A stretch of DNA of 64,000 bases. Origin: Caulobacterales bacterium (GTDB taxonomy: Bacteria > Pseudomonadota > Alphaproteobacteria > Caulobacterales > Caulobacteraceae). The notes beneath the pieces were generated by a model. It searched no databases and was not told where the DNA came from. It saw nothing but the letters and a program-made list of their open reading frames with translations. The stretch lies in contig JAEKKJ010000018.1 in the NCBI GenBank assembly GCA_019510435.1, positions 62,001 to 126,000 on the forward strand. The letters are read 5' to 3'. Below are positions 40,726 through 49,285 of the stretch, piece by piece. Numbering within the stretch: position 1 is the stretch's first letter; each line of letters begins with the position of its first letter. The translations under genes and the position numbers were made by a program.

Positions 40726-43352
40726 TGGCTGGCCTCGGCGATCAGGTCCTCTTCCGCCTCGGCGAGGATGGTCTCGCGGGCGTCCCCCGGCGAGCGCTCC
40801 TTGCCGATCTCGAGCAGGATCGGCACCGAAAACGGCGACAGGTGGTCCAGCGCAATGTGACGGATTCGCCCCTTGATGCGCGCCAGCAGGTCGCCCAGCC
40901 GCGCCACGTCCACCAGTCCCGTCGCCGCATCGGCCCGCGCGCAGCGTAGAAGCAGATGGTCCGGCTCGTGGCGGCGCAGCACGTCGTAGATCAGGTCGGT
41001 TGAGAAGGTGATCTGGCGCCCCGTCTTCTGCTGCTCCCCGGGGAAGCGCTTCTCGATCAGCCCGGCGATGATCGCGCAGCCCTTGAAGGCGCGCTTCATC
41101 ATGAAGCTCTCCGAGAGCCAAGCCTCCAGGTCGTCGCCCAGCATGTCCTCGGCGAACAGCTCGCCGAAGTCGAGCCCGTCCAGCGGCTCCAGCGCCCACA
41201 CCGCCAGGGCGTAGTCGTTGCAGACGAACCCCAGCGGCCCCACCCCCATCCGCTCCAGCCGCCGCGTCAGCAGCATCGCCAGGGTCGTATGGGCCAGCCG
41301 CCCCTCGAACGGATAGGCCACCAGGAAATTGCGCCGCCCCTTGGGGAAGGTCTCCAGCAGCAGCTCCTGCTCGGAGACGATCAGCGAGCGGTCCTTCTGC
41401 AGCTCCAGCCATTCGCGCACGTCGGTGGGCAGCACCTTCCAGTGGCTCTCGTCGAACATCAGCTGGCGCACCCGCTTGGCCAGATAGGTCGAGAGCGCGA
41501 ACTTCGAGGAGCCCCAGGACGGCATCTTCGGGTCGCGGTCGTTGGCCGGGCGCACCAGCACGTCCAGGTTGGTCACCTCGGCCAGCGCCCAGACCTGGCC
41601 GCCGAACAGGAAGGTGTCGCCGGGGTCCAGCATCTCCAGCATGCCTTCCTCGATCTCGCCGATCTTGCGGCCGCCCTGGCCCCGCCGGGTCGCAATCCGC
41701 ACGGACAGCATCGCTGGCGAGACGATCGCCCCCACGTTCAGCCTGTGCCGCTGCGCCACGTTCAGGTCCCGCACCTTCCAGCGCCCATCGGGTAGCTGCA
41801 CGATGCGACGGAAGCGGTCGTAGGTCTTGAGCGCGTAGCCGCCGGTTGAGACGAAATCGACGACGGCCTCGAAGTCCTCCCAGCTGAGGTCGCGGTACGG
41901 TCCGGCCGAGCGCACCTCGTCGAAGAGCGCCAGCATGTCGAACGGCTCGGAACAGGCGCAGCCCATGACGTGCTGGGCCAGCACGTCCAGCGCCCCCACC
42001 CGCGGCGGGTCGCCGTCCAGCCGGTTCTCCGCGATCGCCTCGCGCGCGGCCTGGCATTCCAGCATCTCGAAGCGGTTGGCCGGCACGAACAGCGCCCGCG
42101 ACGGCTCGTCCAGCCGGTGGTTGGCGCGCCCGATCCGCTGCACCATCCGCGAGGCGCCCTTGGGGCTGGCCAGCTGGATGACCAGGTCCACGTCGCCCCA
42201 GTCGATGCCCAGGTCCAGGGTCGAGGTGCAGACCACGGCCCGGAGCCCGCCCCGCGCCATGGCCGCCTCCACCTTGCGCCGCTGCTCGGCCGCCAGGCTG
42301 CCGTGGTGCAGGGCGATCGGCAGGGCGTCCTCGTTCAGCCGCCACAGCTCCTGGAAGGCGAACTCGGCCTGGAACCGCGTATTGACGAACACCAGCGCCG
42401 TGCGGGCCCGCTTGATCGCCTCATAGACCTCCGCCATGGCGTGCTGCGCCGTATGCCCCGCCCACGGCACCCGCCCCTCGGAGAGCAACAAGTCCACGAT
42501 CGGCTGCGCGCCCCCAGGGCCGCGCACGAGGTCGATGGACCGGTGGGAAACCAGCGCCCCCTCCACCACTTCGTGGTCCCGCTCCCCCGCACGCGGGGGA
42601 GGAACTGGAGAGGTCGGCGCGGCCAGTTCCTCCCCCGTGCCAACGGGGGAGGAGGACCACGAAGTGGTGGAGGGGGCGCTGGAACCCGCACCCCCGCCCA
42701 CCACCTCCACCCCCCGATGGCTCGCCATCCACGCCTTGATCACCTCCGGATCGTCCACCGTGGCGCTCAGCCCCACCCGGCGCATGTGCGGCGCCAGGGC
42801 CTGCAGCCGCGCCAGGTCCAGCGCCAGCAGGTCGCCGCGCTTGCTCGCATGCAGGGTGTGGATCTCGTCCAGGATCACGCAGGCCAGGTTCTCGAAATAG
42901 AGCCGCGCCCCCTCCCACGCGCACAGCAACGCCAGTTGCTCGGGCGTGGTCAAAAGGATGTCCGGCGGCTTCACCCGCTGGCGCTGGCGGCGCGAGATGC
43001 CGGTGTCGCCGGTGCGGCTCTCGGCCACCACCGGCAGCCCCATCTCCAGGATCGGGGCGCCCAGGTTACGCTCCACGTCCACCGCCAGCGCCTTCAGCGG
43101 GGAGATATAGATGGTGTGCAAACCGCGCGGGCTGTTCGCGGGCGGCCGCTCGGCCAGCTCGATCAGGCTCGGCAGGAACCCGGCCAGGGTCTTGCCCCCG
43201 CCGGTCGGCGCGATCAGCAGCGCGTCCCGCCCCGCCCGCGCCTTGGCCACCATCTCCAGCTGGTGCGACCGCGCCGCCCAGCCGCGGCCGGCGAACCAGT
43301 CGCGGAAGCGCTGGGGCAGCAGATCGGCGGGAGACCCTGCGGCGTCGGCCAT
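40722..43352 (-). CDS. Ligase-associated DEXH-box (Lhr-like) helicase with in-frame palindromic insertion
   Basis: An 876-aa superfamily 2 helicase. Walker A is APTGGGKTLAGF (about 49-60), the DEIH box is VILDEIHTLHASKRGD (about 159-174), and motif III is GLSATVDDP. The C-terminal half has the Lhr core and ends in the family's typical acidic EEDLIAEAS. It pairs with PdeM and is thought to act in DNA repair. Residues of about 224-268 (SSAPSTTSWSSSPVGTGEEL and onwards, low complexity) are encoded by a 132-bp palindromic repeat inserted exactly in frame between the two RecA-like domains. Without the insertion the sequence resumes at VSHRSIDLV. ATG 43352. Confidence 0.87.
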   Translation of the reverse strand: MADAAGSPADLLPQRFRDWFAGRGWAARSHQLEMVAKARAGRDALLIAPTGGGKTLAGFLPSLIELAERPPANSPRGLHTIYISPLKALAVDVERNLGAPILEMGLPVVAESRTGDTGISRRQRQRVKPPDILLTTPEQLALLCAWEGARLYFENLACVILDEIHTLHASKRGDLLALDLARLQALAPHMRRVGLSATVDDPEVIKAWMASHRGVEVVGGGAGSSAPSTTSWSSSPVGTGEELAAPTSPVPPPRAGERDHEVVEGALVSHRSIDLVRGPGGAQPIVDLLLSEGRVPWAGHTAQHAMAEVYEAIKRARTALVFVNTRFQAEFAFQELWRLNEDALPIALHHGSLAAEQRRKVEAAMARGGLRAVVCTSTLDLGIDWGDVDLVIQLASPKGASRMVQRIGRANHRLDEPSRALFVPANRFEMLECQAAREAIAENRLDGDPPRVGALDVLAQHVMGCACSEPFDMLALFDEVRSAGPYRDLSWEDFEAVVDFVSTGGYALKTYDRFRRIVQLPDGRWKVRDLNVAQRHRLNVGAIVSPAMLSVRIATRRGQGGRKIGEIEEGMLEMLDPGDTFLFGGQVWALAEVTNLDVLVRPANDRDPKMPSWGSSKFALSTYLAKRVRQLMFDESHWKVLPTDVREWLELQKDRSLIVSEQELLLETFPKGRRNFLVAYPFEGRLAHTTLAMLLTRRLERMGVGPLGFVCNDYALAVWALEPLDGLDFGELFAEDMLGDDLEAWLSESFMMKRAFKGCAIIAGLIEKRFPGEQQKTGRQITFSTDLIYDVLRRHEPDHLLLRCARADAATGLVDVARLGDLLARIKGRIRHIALDHLSPFSVPILLEIGKERSPGDARETILAEAEEDLIAEASQ
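42551..42682. repeat. Palindromic repeat inserted in frame within the helicase gene
   Basis: The outer arms 42551-42579 and 42654-42682 are a perfect 29-bp inverted repeat, and each inner half forms a hairpin of CTCCCCC/GGGGGAG type. Length 132 bp, equal to 44 codons without a stop. It belongs with the GGGGGAGG palindromes at 46983-47185. Confidence 0.85.
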
Positions 43353-43423
43353 CGGGCCCCTATATCACGTTCCTGTTCCGTTTCACTGGCGTCCCGCGCC
43401 GTTTCGAGGTCTGAAGACGTCTG

Positions 43424-44158
43424 ATGCGTTTCAACTTCGCCATCGTCCTTGCAACGCTCGTGGCGCTCGCCGCCTGCGACCGGCCCGCGGGCGGGGAGGG
43501 GGCCCAGGCCGCCGCCCGCACCGCGGCCGGCTTCCCGCGGCCCGACCGTCCGGTGGCCGGCATCGTCTCGGCCGACTGGTCCTCGGGCCCCGACCGCGAC
43601 GTCGCCGACGAGTCCGGCCAGCTGATCCGCGACCTGGGCATCCGGCCCGGCATGGCGGTGGCCGACATCGGCGCTGGCTCCGGCTACCACACGCTGAAAC
43701 TCTCGCCCGCGGTGGGCGACAAGGGCGTGGTCTATGCCGAGGACATCGTGGAGTCCTACATCTCCGGCCTGCGCCGCGAGGCCGTGGCCCGTGGCCTCGC
43801 CAACGTCCGCATCGTGGTGGGCAAGCCGGACGATCCGAAGCTGCCGAAGGGCGCCATCGACCGGGCCGTGCTGGTGCACATGTACCACGAGATCGAGAAC
43901 CCCTACGCGCTGCTCTGGAACCTGGCGCCGTCGCTGAAGCCCGGCGGCCGGGTGGGCGTCATCGACCTCGACCGCCCCACGCCCAGCCACGGCACCCCGC
44001 CCGCCCTGCTCAAGTGCGAGTTCGAGGCGGTGGGGTACAAGGAGCTCAGCTTCACCCAGATGGAGGGCGGCGTCGGCTATCTGGCGGTCTTCGAGGCGCC
44101 GAAGTCGCGGCCGAAACCCCGAGCCATCCAGCCCTGCAAGGCGCCGCCGCCGGCCTGA
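43424..44158 (+). CDS. Lipoprotein-type SAM-dependent methyltransferase
   Basis: A 244-aa protein. A signal peptide with a lipobox (FAIVLATLVALAACDRPAG) precedes a class I methyltransferase fold: PGMAVADIGAGSGYHTLKL (SAM motif I, about 75-94), VYAEDI (motif II), RAVLVHMYHEIENPYALL and PGGRVGVIDLDRP. Methyltransferase-like lipoproteins of this kind are common in Proteobacteria, but their substrates are unknown and a secreted SAM enzyme is puzzling, so it may have lost catalysis. ATG 43424; divergent from the helicase by 71 nt. Confidence 0.78.
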   Translation: MRFNFAIVLATLVALAACDRPAGGEGAQAAARTAAGFPRPDRPVAGIVSADWSSGPDRDVADESGQLIRDLGIRPGMAVADIGAGSGYHTLKLSPAVGDKGVVYAEDIVESYISGLRREAVARGLANVRIVVGKPDDPKLPKGAIDRAVLVHMYHEIENPYALLWNLAPSLKPGGRVGVIDLDRPTPSHGTPPALLKCEFEAVGYKELSFTQMEGGVGYLAVFEAPKSRPKPRAIQPCKAPPPA

Positions 44159-44172
44159 CGCGAAAGGGCGCC

Positions 44173-44706
44173 ATGGAAACCCTCGAGGTCATCGCCCGCC
44201 CGCATTTCGACAAGGGCGACGCCGCCTGGCTCACCGACATCCGCGCGCGCCGCACCGGCAACCGCGGCGCGCCCTATTTCACGCTGGTGTTCCCCGGCGC
44301 GGACCTGGCGCCCGCCGCCTTCGCCGCCGAGGTCCGCCTGCGGGCCAAGGACGTCCATCGCATCCGCTTCCACCTGCGCTCGGCGCTGGTGGTCCCCGAG
44401 CCGCTGGTCGGCCGCTTCCACGTCTTCCTGATCCCCGACGAGGGGTTCGCCGCGATCCTGAAGCTGCACGACGCCCTGCACGCCGGCAAACTCGAGGGCG
44501 CGCTGCAGCCCCAGTCGCCCTACCTGCCGCACATCACCGTCGCCACCACGCCCGACCATCTCACCGCCCGCAAGCTGGCGACCTCGCTCAACGCCGCCGG
44601 GGTCGACATCGGCGGCGTCATCGACAGCCTGGTCGTCGAACACCGCGCCGGCGAGGTGATCAAGCCGGTCGCCGAGGTCCCGCTGGTCCACGGCCTGTTC
44701 GGCTGA
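44173..44706 (+). CDS. 2'-5' RNA ligase-like (2H phosphoesterase) protein with one missing His
   Basis: A 177-aa member of the 2H superfamily. The second catalytic motif is intact (SPYLPHITVATTPD, HxT), but where family members have the first HxT the protein reads GAPYFTLVFPGADL, with Tyr replacing His. RAKDVHRIRFHLRSALVVPEP and FHVFLIPDEGFAAILKLHDAL are otherwise typical. It probably cannot catalyse the usual cyclic phosphodiester reaction. ATG 44173 lies 14 nt after the methyltransferase stop, so the two may be co-transcribed. Confidence 0.75.
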   Translation: METLEVIARPHFDKGDAAWLTDIRARRTGNRGAPYFTLVFPGADLAPAAFAAEVRLRAKDVHRIRFHLRSALVVPEPLVGRFHVFLIPDEGFAAILKLHDALHAGKLEGALQPQSPYLPHITVATTPDHLTARKLATSLNAAGVDIGGVIDSLVVEHRAGEVIKPVAEVPLVHGLFG

Positions 44707-44749
44707 CGGCAAGGGGAAACGGCCACGCCGCCCGCGCGTTAGCGCAGCC

Positions 44750-45658
44750 ATGCAGGAACCCCAGCTCGACATCCCCGCCGTGCGCCGCGCCCGCGTGACC
44801 TGGCGCGAGGTGCTGGCCCATGACGGCCCGCTCGTCCTCCCCGCCGCCCACGACGCCCTCACCGCCCGCCTGATCCAGCGCGCCGGCTTCAAAGCCTACC
44901 AGGTCGGCGGCTTCGCCCTGGTCGGCGCCCGCTATGGCCGGCCCGACGTCGACCTGGAGCATTTCGGGGACAAGAGCGCCGGCGTCGCCGACATCATCGA
45001 CGCCTGCCCCCTGCCGGTGCTGGTGGACGGCGACAACGGCTACGGCGACGCCAAGAACGTCACCCGCACGTTCCGCGGCTACGAGGCCCTGGGCGCCTCG
45101 GCGATCTTCCTGGAGGACCAGGCCTCGCCCAAGAAGTGCGGCCATATGGACGACAAGAAGGTGATCCCGCGCGAGATGATGGTCGCCAAGCTGAAGGCCG
45201 CCGTGGCCGCCCGCCTGGACCGCAAGACCTTCATCCTCGCCCGCACCGACGCGCTGCAGCCCGAGGGCGTGGAGAACGCCATCCGCCGCGCCGAGGCCTA
45301 CCTCGAGGCCGGCGCCGACGGGGCCTATGTGGAGGGCCCCAAGACGCTCGAAGAGCTGGAGGAGATCGGCAAGGCCCTGCGCGGCGCGCCCTTGGCCGTC
45401 AGCGTGCTGGAGCGCGGCGGCGTCACGCCCGCCCTGCCGCCGGACCAGTTCATGGCCCTTGGCTTCAAGATGATCCTCTATCCCGCCACCGTGCTGTTCC
45501 GCGCCGCCTGGGCCATCGAGCAGGCGCTGGCGAACCTGGCGGACGGCAAGCCGCTCTCGCCCAACGCCAGCCTCGACATGGCCGCCTTCGAGGCGATCGT
45601 CGAACTCGACAAGTGGGCTGAGATCGAGACCCGTTTCCCGGTCGAGATCGGCGCCTGA
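44750..45658 (+). CDS. Isocitrate lyase/PEP mutase superfamily enzyme
   Basis: A 302-aa enzyme with the superfamily landmarks: QVGGFALVGARYG (about 51-63), Mg-binding Asp93/Asp95 (VLVDGDNGYGD), FLEDQASPKKCGH with catalytic-loop Cys130, and ILARTDAL. It forms a TIM barrel and cleaves or forms C-C or C-P bonds. It is most like oxaloacetate decarboxylase / 2-methylisocitrate-lyase-type or carboxyvinyl-phosphonate mutase proteins; the substrate is not clear. The neighbour downstream is an SDR, suggesting a short catabolic operon. Confidence 0.8.
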   Translation: MQEPQLDIPAVRRARVTWREVLAHDGPLVLPAAHDALTARLIQRAGFKAYQVGGFALVGARYGRPDVDLEHFGDKSAGVADIIDACPLPVLVDGDNGYGDAKNVTRTFRGYEALGASAIFLEDQASPKKCGHMDDKKVIPREMMVAKLKAAVAARLDRKTFILARTDALQPEGVENAIRRAEAYLEAGADGAYVEGPKTLEELEEIGKALRGAPLAVSVLERGGVTPALPPDQFMALGFKMILYPATVLFRAAWAIEQALANLADGKPLSPNASLDMAAFEAIVELDKWAEIETRFPVEIGA

Positions 45659-45726
45659 TTTCCGCCCTTCAACTGCCGCCACGTCACCGGTTAGGTTGCC
45701 CGTCAACGAGAACGGGAGCGTGACGC

Positions 45727-46719
45727 ATGCAGGACTTCGCCGGGAAAATCGCCGTCGTCACCGGCGGAGGCACGGGCATGGGCCGCGAGCTCGCCCGCCA
45801 GCTGATCGCCGAGGGCTGCAGCGTGGCCATGTGCGACGTCTCCGACAGGAACATGGCCGAGACCATCCGCCTGGCCGAAGGCGACGGCGTGCCCCAGGGC
45901 GCGAAGATCACCGCCCACCACGCCGACGTCTCCAGCGAGGGCGACCTCATCCGCTTCCGTGACGAGGCCGCCAAGGCGCACGACACCGAGAAGCTGCACC
46001 TGCTCTTCAACAACGCCGGCATCGGCGGCGGCGGCTCGATGATCAACGACAGCCGCGAGGAGTGGGAGCGCACCTTCAACGTCTGCTGGGGCGGCGTCTA
46101 TCTGGGCGTGCGCACCTTCCTGCCGATGCTGATGGCCGCCGACGAGGCGCACATCGTCAACACCTCCTCGGTCAACGGCTTCTGGGCCAGCCTGGGCCCG
46201 CACGTCAGCCACACCGCCTACGCGGCCGCCAAGTTCGCGGTGAAGGGGTTCACCGAGGCCCTGATCACCGACCTTCGCCTCAACGCCCCGCACATCAAGT
46301 GCAGCGTGGTGATGCCGGGCCACATCGGCACCTCCATCGTCGCCAACTCCCGCAAGGTGATCGCCGGCGTCGACGACGACGCCCTCTCGCCCGAGGACCT
46401 CTCCCGCGCGCGCCAGCGCATCGGTCGCATGGGCCTGGACCCCGACCAGCTCAGCAACGAGGCCATCCAGGCCATGGTGCACGAACAGGCCCGCCGCTTC
46501 CTGGAGGACGCGCCCATGACCGCGGTCGACGCCGCCCGGGTGATCCTCGAGGGCGTTAAGGCCGACCGCTGGCGCATCCTGGTCGGCGAGGACGCGCACG
46601 CCATGGACCGCCTGGTCCGCGAGGACCCCGAGCACGCCTACGAGGAAGGCTTCTTCACCCGCCTGATGGGCGAAACCGGCTGGCGCCTCAACGGCATCGC
46701 CGGCAACCAGGCGGAGTAG
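45727..46719 (+). CDS. Short-chain dehydrogenase/reductase
   Basis: A 330-aa classical SDR with a C-terminal extension. It has TGGGTGMG (residues 12-19), NNAG (95-98), catalytic Ser147/148 (NTSSVNGFW) and Tyr165-x3-Lys169 (YAAAK). The extra 70 residues after about 250 contain AVDAARVILEGVKADRWRIL, as in SDRs that oxidise larger cyclic or fatty alcohols. It lies 68 nt downstream of the isocitrate-lyase-superfamily gene on the same strand. The nearby LysR/oxidoreductase pair suggests related metabolism, but the substrate is unknown. Confidence 0.83.
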   Translation: MQDFAGKIAVVTGGGTGMGRELARQLIAEGCSVAMCDVSDRNMAETIRLAEGDGVPQGAKITAHHADVSSEGDLIRFRDEAAKAHDTEKLHLLFNNAGIGGGGSMINDSREEWERTFNVCWGGVYLGVRTFLPMLMAADEAHIVNTSSVNGFWASLGPHVSHTAYAAAKFAVKGFTEALITDLRLNAPHIKCSVVMPGHIGTSIVANSRKVIAGVDDDALSPEDLSRARQRIGRMGLDPDQLSNEAIQAMVHEQARRFLEDAPMTAVDAARVILEGVKADRWRILVGEDAHAMDRLVREDPEHAYEEGFFTRLMGETGWRLNGIAGNQAE

Positions 46720-46841
46720 GGCGGTGGTGGAGCGCGGCGTAGCGGGCGCGCGCATTCCCCAGCGCGGCGCTGAATGGGTCCCGGTCTTCCGCCTGCGGCG
46801 AAAACCGGGATGACAGCTGTGGGGAGCAGATGAGGTCCTGC

Positions 46842-46945
46842 GCGAAAGCGCCGGCCCCCTGCGGCCTACCCCAGCTTAAGTCTCATGGCAGCCAGACCCC
46901 GAGGCTCGCATCCACCGTGAGGTTTATGGCCCCGGACTCCATCTG
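46842..46945. repeat. Structured repeat with CTTAARTCTCATGG core, copy 1
   Basis: It shares long identical blocks with 52182-52300, such as CTGCGCGAAAGCGCC, ACCCCAGCTTAA, CCCCGAGGCTCGCATC and ACCGTGAG. GCGC-GAAA-GCGC would form a GNRA hairpin. The AAGTCTCATGG / CCGTGAGGTTT arms pair with two G-U wobbles where copy 2 has A-U or C-G type pairs, consistent with selection on structure. Confidence 0.65.
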
Positions 46946-46982
46946 GACGATGGGTCTCGCGCAACGACTTCGCGAGCACCTG

Positions 46983-47185
46983 CCTCCCCCGCGAAGCGGC
47001 GGGAGGGGGACCGCACGCCGAGGTCGGCGCCAGCCGGCCGTAGAGCGGGGGGTGGAGGGGGCGAGCCCCATCTACTGAGCCCAGAGCGGCCAGGCGGTCC
47101 TCGGAGCTTGAGGCTCGCCCCCTCCACCCGCCGCTCTCCGCTGCGCTCGGCGGCCGGTCCCCCTCCCGCCGCTGCGCGGGGGAGG
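46983..47185. repeat. Large nested GGGGGAGG palindrome
   Basis: Outer arms 46983-47013 and 47155-47185 are a 31-bp inverted repeat with one mismatch. Inner arms 47050-47067 and 47112-47129 are a perfect 18-bp inverted repeat (GGGTGGAGGGGGCGAGCC). Each half carries its own short hairpins, and the family also includes the in-helicase copy at 42551-42682. Confidence 0.8.
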
Positions 47186-47205
47186 TAGGCGCCATCCCCG
47201 CACCC

Positions 47206-48105
47206 CTACTCCAACCGCCCCGGAAGCGCCGCGGCCAGCAGGTCGAGCGTCACGCGGACCTTCAGGGGCAGGCGGTGGGCCTGGGGCCAGACCGCATAGT
47301 TGTCGAACCGATAGCCCGGCTGCGCGGTCAGCACCTCCACCAGGGCGCCTGAGGCCAGGTGCGGCCGGGCCAGCCAGGCGGGGAGCCAGGCGAGGCCCGC
47401 GCCGGCGACGGCCGCGTCGGTGACGGCGGCCAGGTCGCTGAGGCGCATCCCGGCGGGTGGGGCCACCTCCAGGACGCCGCCGGCGCCGTCGCCGAACCGC
47501 CATCCCGCATGCCACCCCGACCGGGCGTAGGTCACCGCCCGATGCCCGCCCAGCGCCTCCAGGTCGCCCGGCGCGCCGTGCGCCGCCAGATACCCAGGCG
47601 CGGCGCAGACCAGCATGCGGTGGCTGCCGAGGCGGCGCATCGTCAGCCCGACGCGATCCGCGACCTCGCCCGTGCGGATCGAAAGGTCGAAGCCGTCGGC
47701 GGCGAGGTCGACGATGTGGTCGTCGAAGTGCAGGTCCAGCCGCAGCGACGGGGTGCGGAGCGCCAGCTCGTACAGCAGCGGCGCGGCGCAAAGCCGGCCT
47801 AGCAGCGCCGGCATGGTGATGCGCAGCGTCCCGTGCGGCACGTTCAGGTGCTCCGAGGCCAGGGCGTCCGCCGCCTCGGCCTCCTCCAGGATCAGCCGGC
47901 AGCGGTCGTAATAGGCCCGCCCGAATTCGGTGAGGCTCTGGCGGCGGGTGGTCCGGTTCAGGAGCCGCACCCCCAGCCGGCCTTCCAGGAACTGGACGTG
48001 CTTGCCGACCATGGTGGCCGAGAGGCCGGTGGCCTCGGCCGCCGCCGTGAACGATCCAAGGTCGGCGGCCTTGACGAAGACCGCCATGCTGCCCAGCCGA
48101 TCCAT
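47206..48105 (-). CDS. LysR family transcriptional regulator
   Basis: A 299-aa LTTR. The N-terminal winged helix-turn-helix occupies residues 1-60 (MAVFVKAADLGSFTAAAEAT ... VGKHVQFLEGRLGVRLLNRTTRRQSL). The effector-binding domain follows (LRITMPALLGRL, LDLHFDDHIVDLAADGFDLSIRTG). It is divergent from a quinone oxidoreductase-like gene with 96 nt between starts, the classic LysR arrangement, so it probably regulates that gene and itself. ATG 48105. Confidence 0.88.
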   Translation of the reverse strand: MDRLGSMAVFVKAADLGSFTAAAEATGLSATMVGKHVQFLEGRLGVRLLNRTTRRQSLTEFGRAYYDRCRLILEEAEAADALASEHLNVPHGTLRITMPALLGRLCAAPLLYELALRTPSLRLDLHFDDHIVDLAADGFDLSIRTGEVADRVGLTMRRLGSHRMLVCAAPGYLAAHGAPGDLEALGGHRAVTYARSGWHAGWRFGDGAGGVLEVAPPAGMRLSDLAAVTDAAVAGAGLAWLPAWLARPHLASGALVEVLTAQPGYRFDNYAVWPQAHRLPLKVRVTLDLLAAALPGRLE

Positions 48106-48201
48106 TGCGAACTCCTGTTACGGGATCAACAAAACGCCTGCCGGTTTATCCCCGCGGGCCCGCTGACTAGACGAATTGCGAATTACATCGATGGAGTTCG
48201 C
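48106..48201. promoter_or_regulatory. Divergent LysR/oxidoreductase control region
   Basis: TGCGAACTCC (48106-48115) and GGAGTTCGCA (48193-48202) are mirror images, so both genes have the same GGAGTTCGCA ribosome-binding and start context. An AATT-GCG-AATT motif at 48174-48184 is a candidate LysR operator half-site region. Confidence 0.45.
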
Positions 48202-49191
48202 ATGTCGAAGGCTGTTCGCTTCCACCGTCTCGGCGGCCCCGAGGTGCTGCAGCTTGAGGACATCGATGTCCCCGCGCCAGGGCCGGACGAGGTCCAGATT
48301 CGGGCGCAGGCGTTCGGGTTGAACCGCGCGGAGTCGCTCTTTCGCAGCGGCGCCTATATCGAGACGCCCGACCTGCCCTCCGGCCTCGGCCTGGAGGCGG
48401 CCGGCCTGGTCGAGCGGCTGGGCCCCGACGTCAGCGGCGTCTCGGCCGGCGACCGCGTGGCGGTGATCCCGCCGATCTCGATGCGCCTGCGCCCGGTCCA
48501 GGCGGAGCTCATCAATGTCCCGGCCGACTTCGTGGTGGCGATCCCGGAGACCCAGTCGTTCGCCGCGGCCGCGGCCACCTGGATGGCCTATCTGACCGCC
48601 TATGGCGCGCTCTTCGAGGTGGCCAAGGTCGCCCGCCACGATCACGTGGTGATCAGCGCCGCTTCCAGCAGCGTCGGCCTGGCGGCGATCCAGCTGGCCA
48701 ACCTGGCCGGCGCGGTTCCGATCGCGCTCACCCGCTCCGACCGCAAGCGCGAGGCGCTCCTCGCCGCCGGCGCCCGGCATGTCGTCAGCCTGGACCTCGG
48801 CGACGTGGCCGAGACCCTGCGCGCCCTGGCGGGACCGGCCGGCCCTCGCGTGGCCTTCGACGCGGTCGGCGGAAAGCTGCTGCCGATCCTGATCGCCGCT
48901 TCGGCGGTGGGCGGGATCATCGTGACCTACGGCGCCCTCGATGCCGATCCCTCGGCGCTGCCGCCGGCCGTCCTGCTGGCCAAAAGCCTGACGGTGCGCG
49001 GCTACCTCGTTCATGAGCTGGTGCGCGACCCCGCCGCCCTCGCGCGGGCGAAGGCCCTGATCCTCGCCCACCTGGCCTCTGGGCGCCTGCAGCCGACCAT
49101 TGCGCGCACCTTCCCGCTCGCGGAGATCGCCGCCGCCTATCGCTGCCTCGAGGGCAACGCCCAGATCGGCAAGGTGGTCGTGACGCTCTGA
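48202..49191 (+). CDS. Zinc-independent quinone oxidoreductase-like MDR dehydrogenase
   Basis: A 329-aa medium-chain reductase resembling NADPH:quinone reductase / enoyl reductase-like proteins. The MSKAVRFHRLGGPEVLQLED start, APGPDEVQIRAQAFGLNRAE, GLGLEAAGLVERLG, HVVISAASSSVGLAAIQLANLAGA (nucleotide binding, about 145-170) and a final ACHQ-like GNAQIGKVVVTL ending are typical. The structural and catalytic zinc cysteines of alcohol dehydrogenases are absent. It probably reduces quinones or conjugated carbonyls with NADPH. ATG 48202 follows GGAGTTCG. Confidence 0.85.
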   Translation: MSKAVRFHRLGGPEVLQLEDIDVPAPGPDEVQIRAQAFGLNRAESLFRSGAYIETPDLPSGLGLEAAGLVERLGPDVSGVSAGDRVAVIPPISMRLRPVQAELINVPADFVVAIPETQSFAAAAATWMAYLTAYGALFEVAKVARHDHVVISAASSSVGLAAIQLANLAGAVPIALTRSDRKREALLAAGARHVVSLDLGDVAETLRALAGPAGPRVAFDAVGGKLLPILIAASAVGGIIVTYGALDADPSALPPAVLLAKSLTVRGYLVHELVRDPAALARAKALILAHLASGRLQPTIARTFPLAEIAAAYRCLEGNAQIGKVVVTL

Positions 49192-49285
49192 ACGCGGCGT
49201 TCCGCCACACGAGCACCGCGATGCTCGCCTGTAGCGTCGGTATGATGAGCGCGACAATAGTCATCGGACGGCCGCCTCCGCCGGA

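Larger units (their letters stand above)
46720..47205. other. Repeat-filled intergenic region
   Basis: About 485 bp with no gene seen. It contains a structured CTTAAGTCTCATGG element (46842-46945) and a large GGGGGAGG palindrome (46983-47185). The predicted frames here look like translated repeats. Confidence 0.7.
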
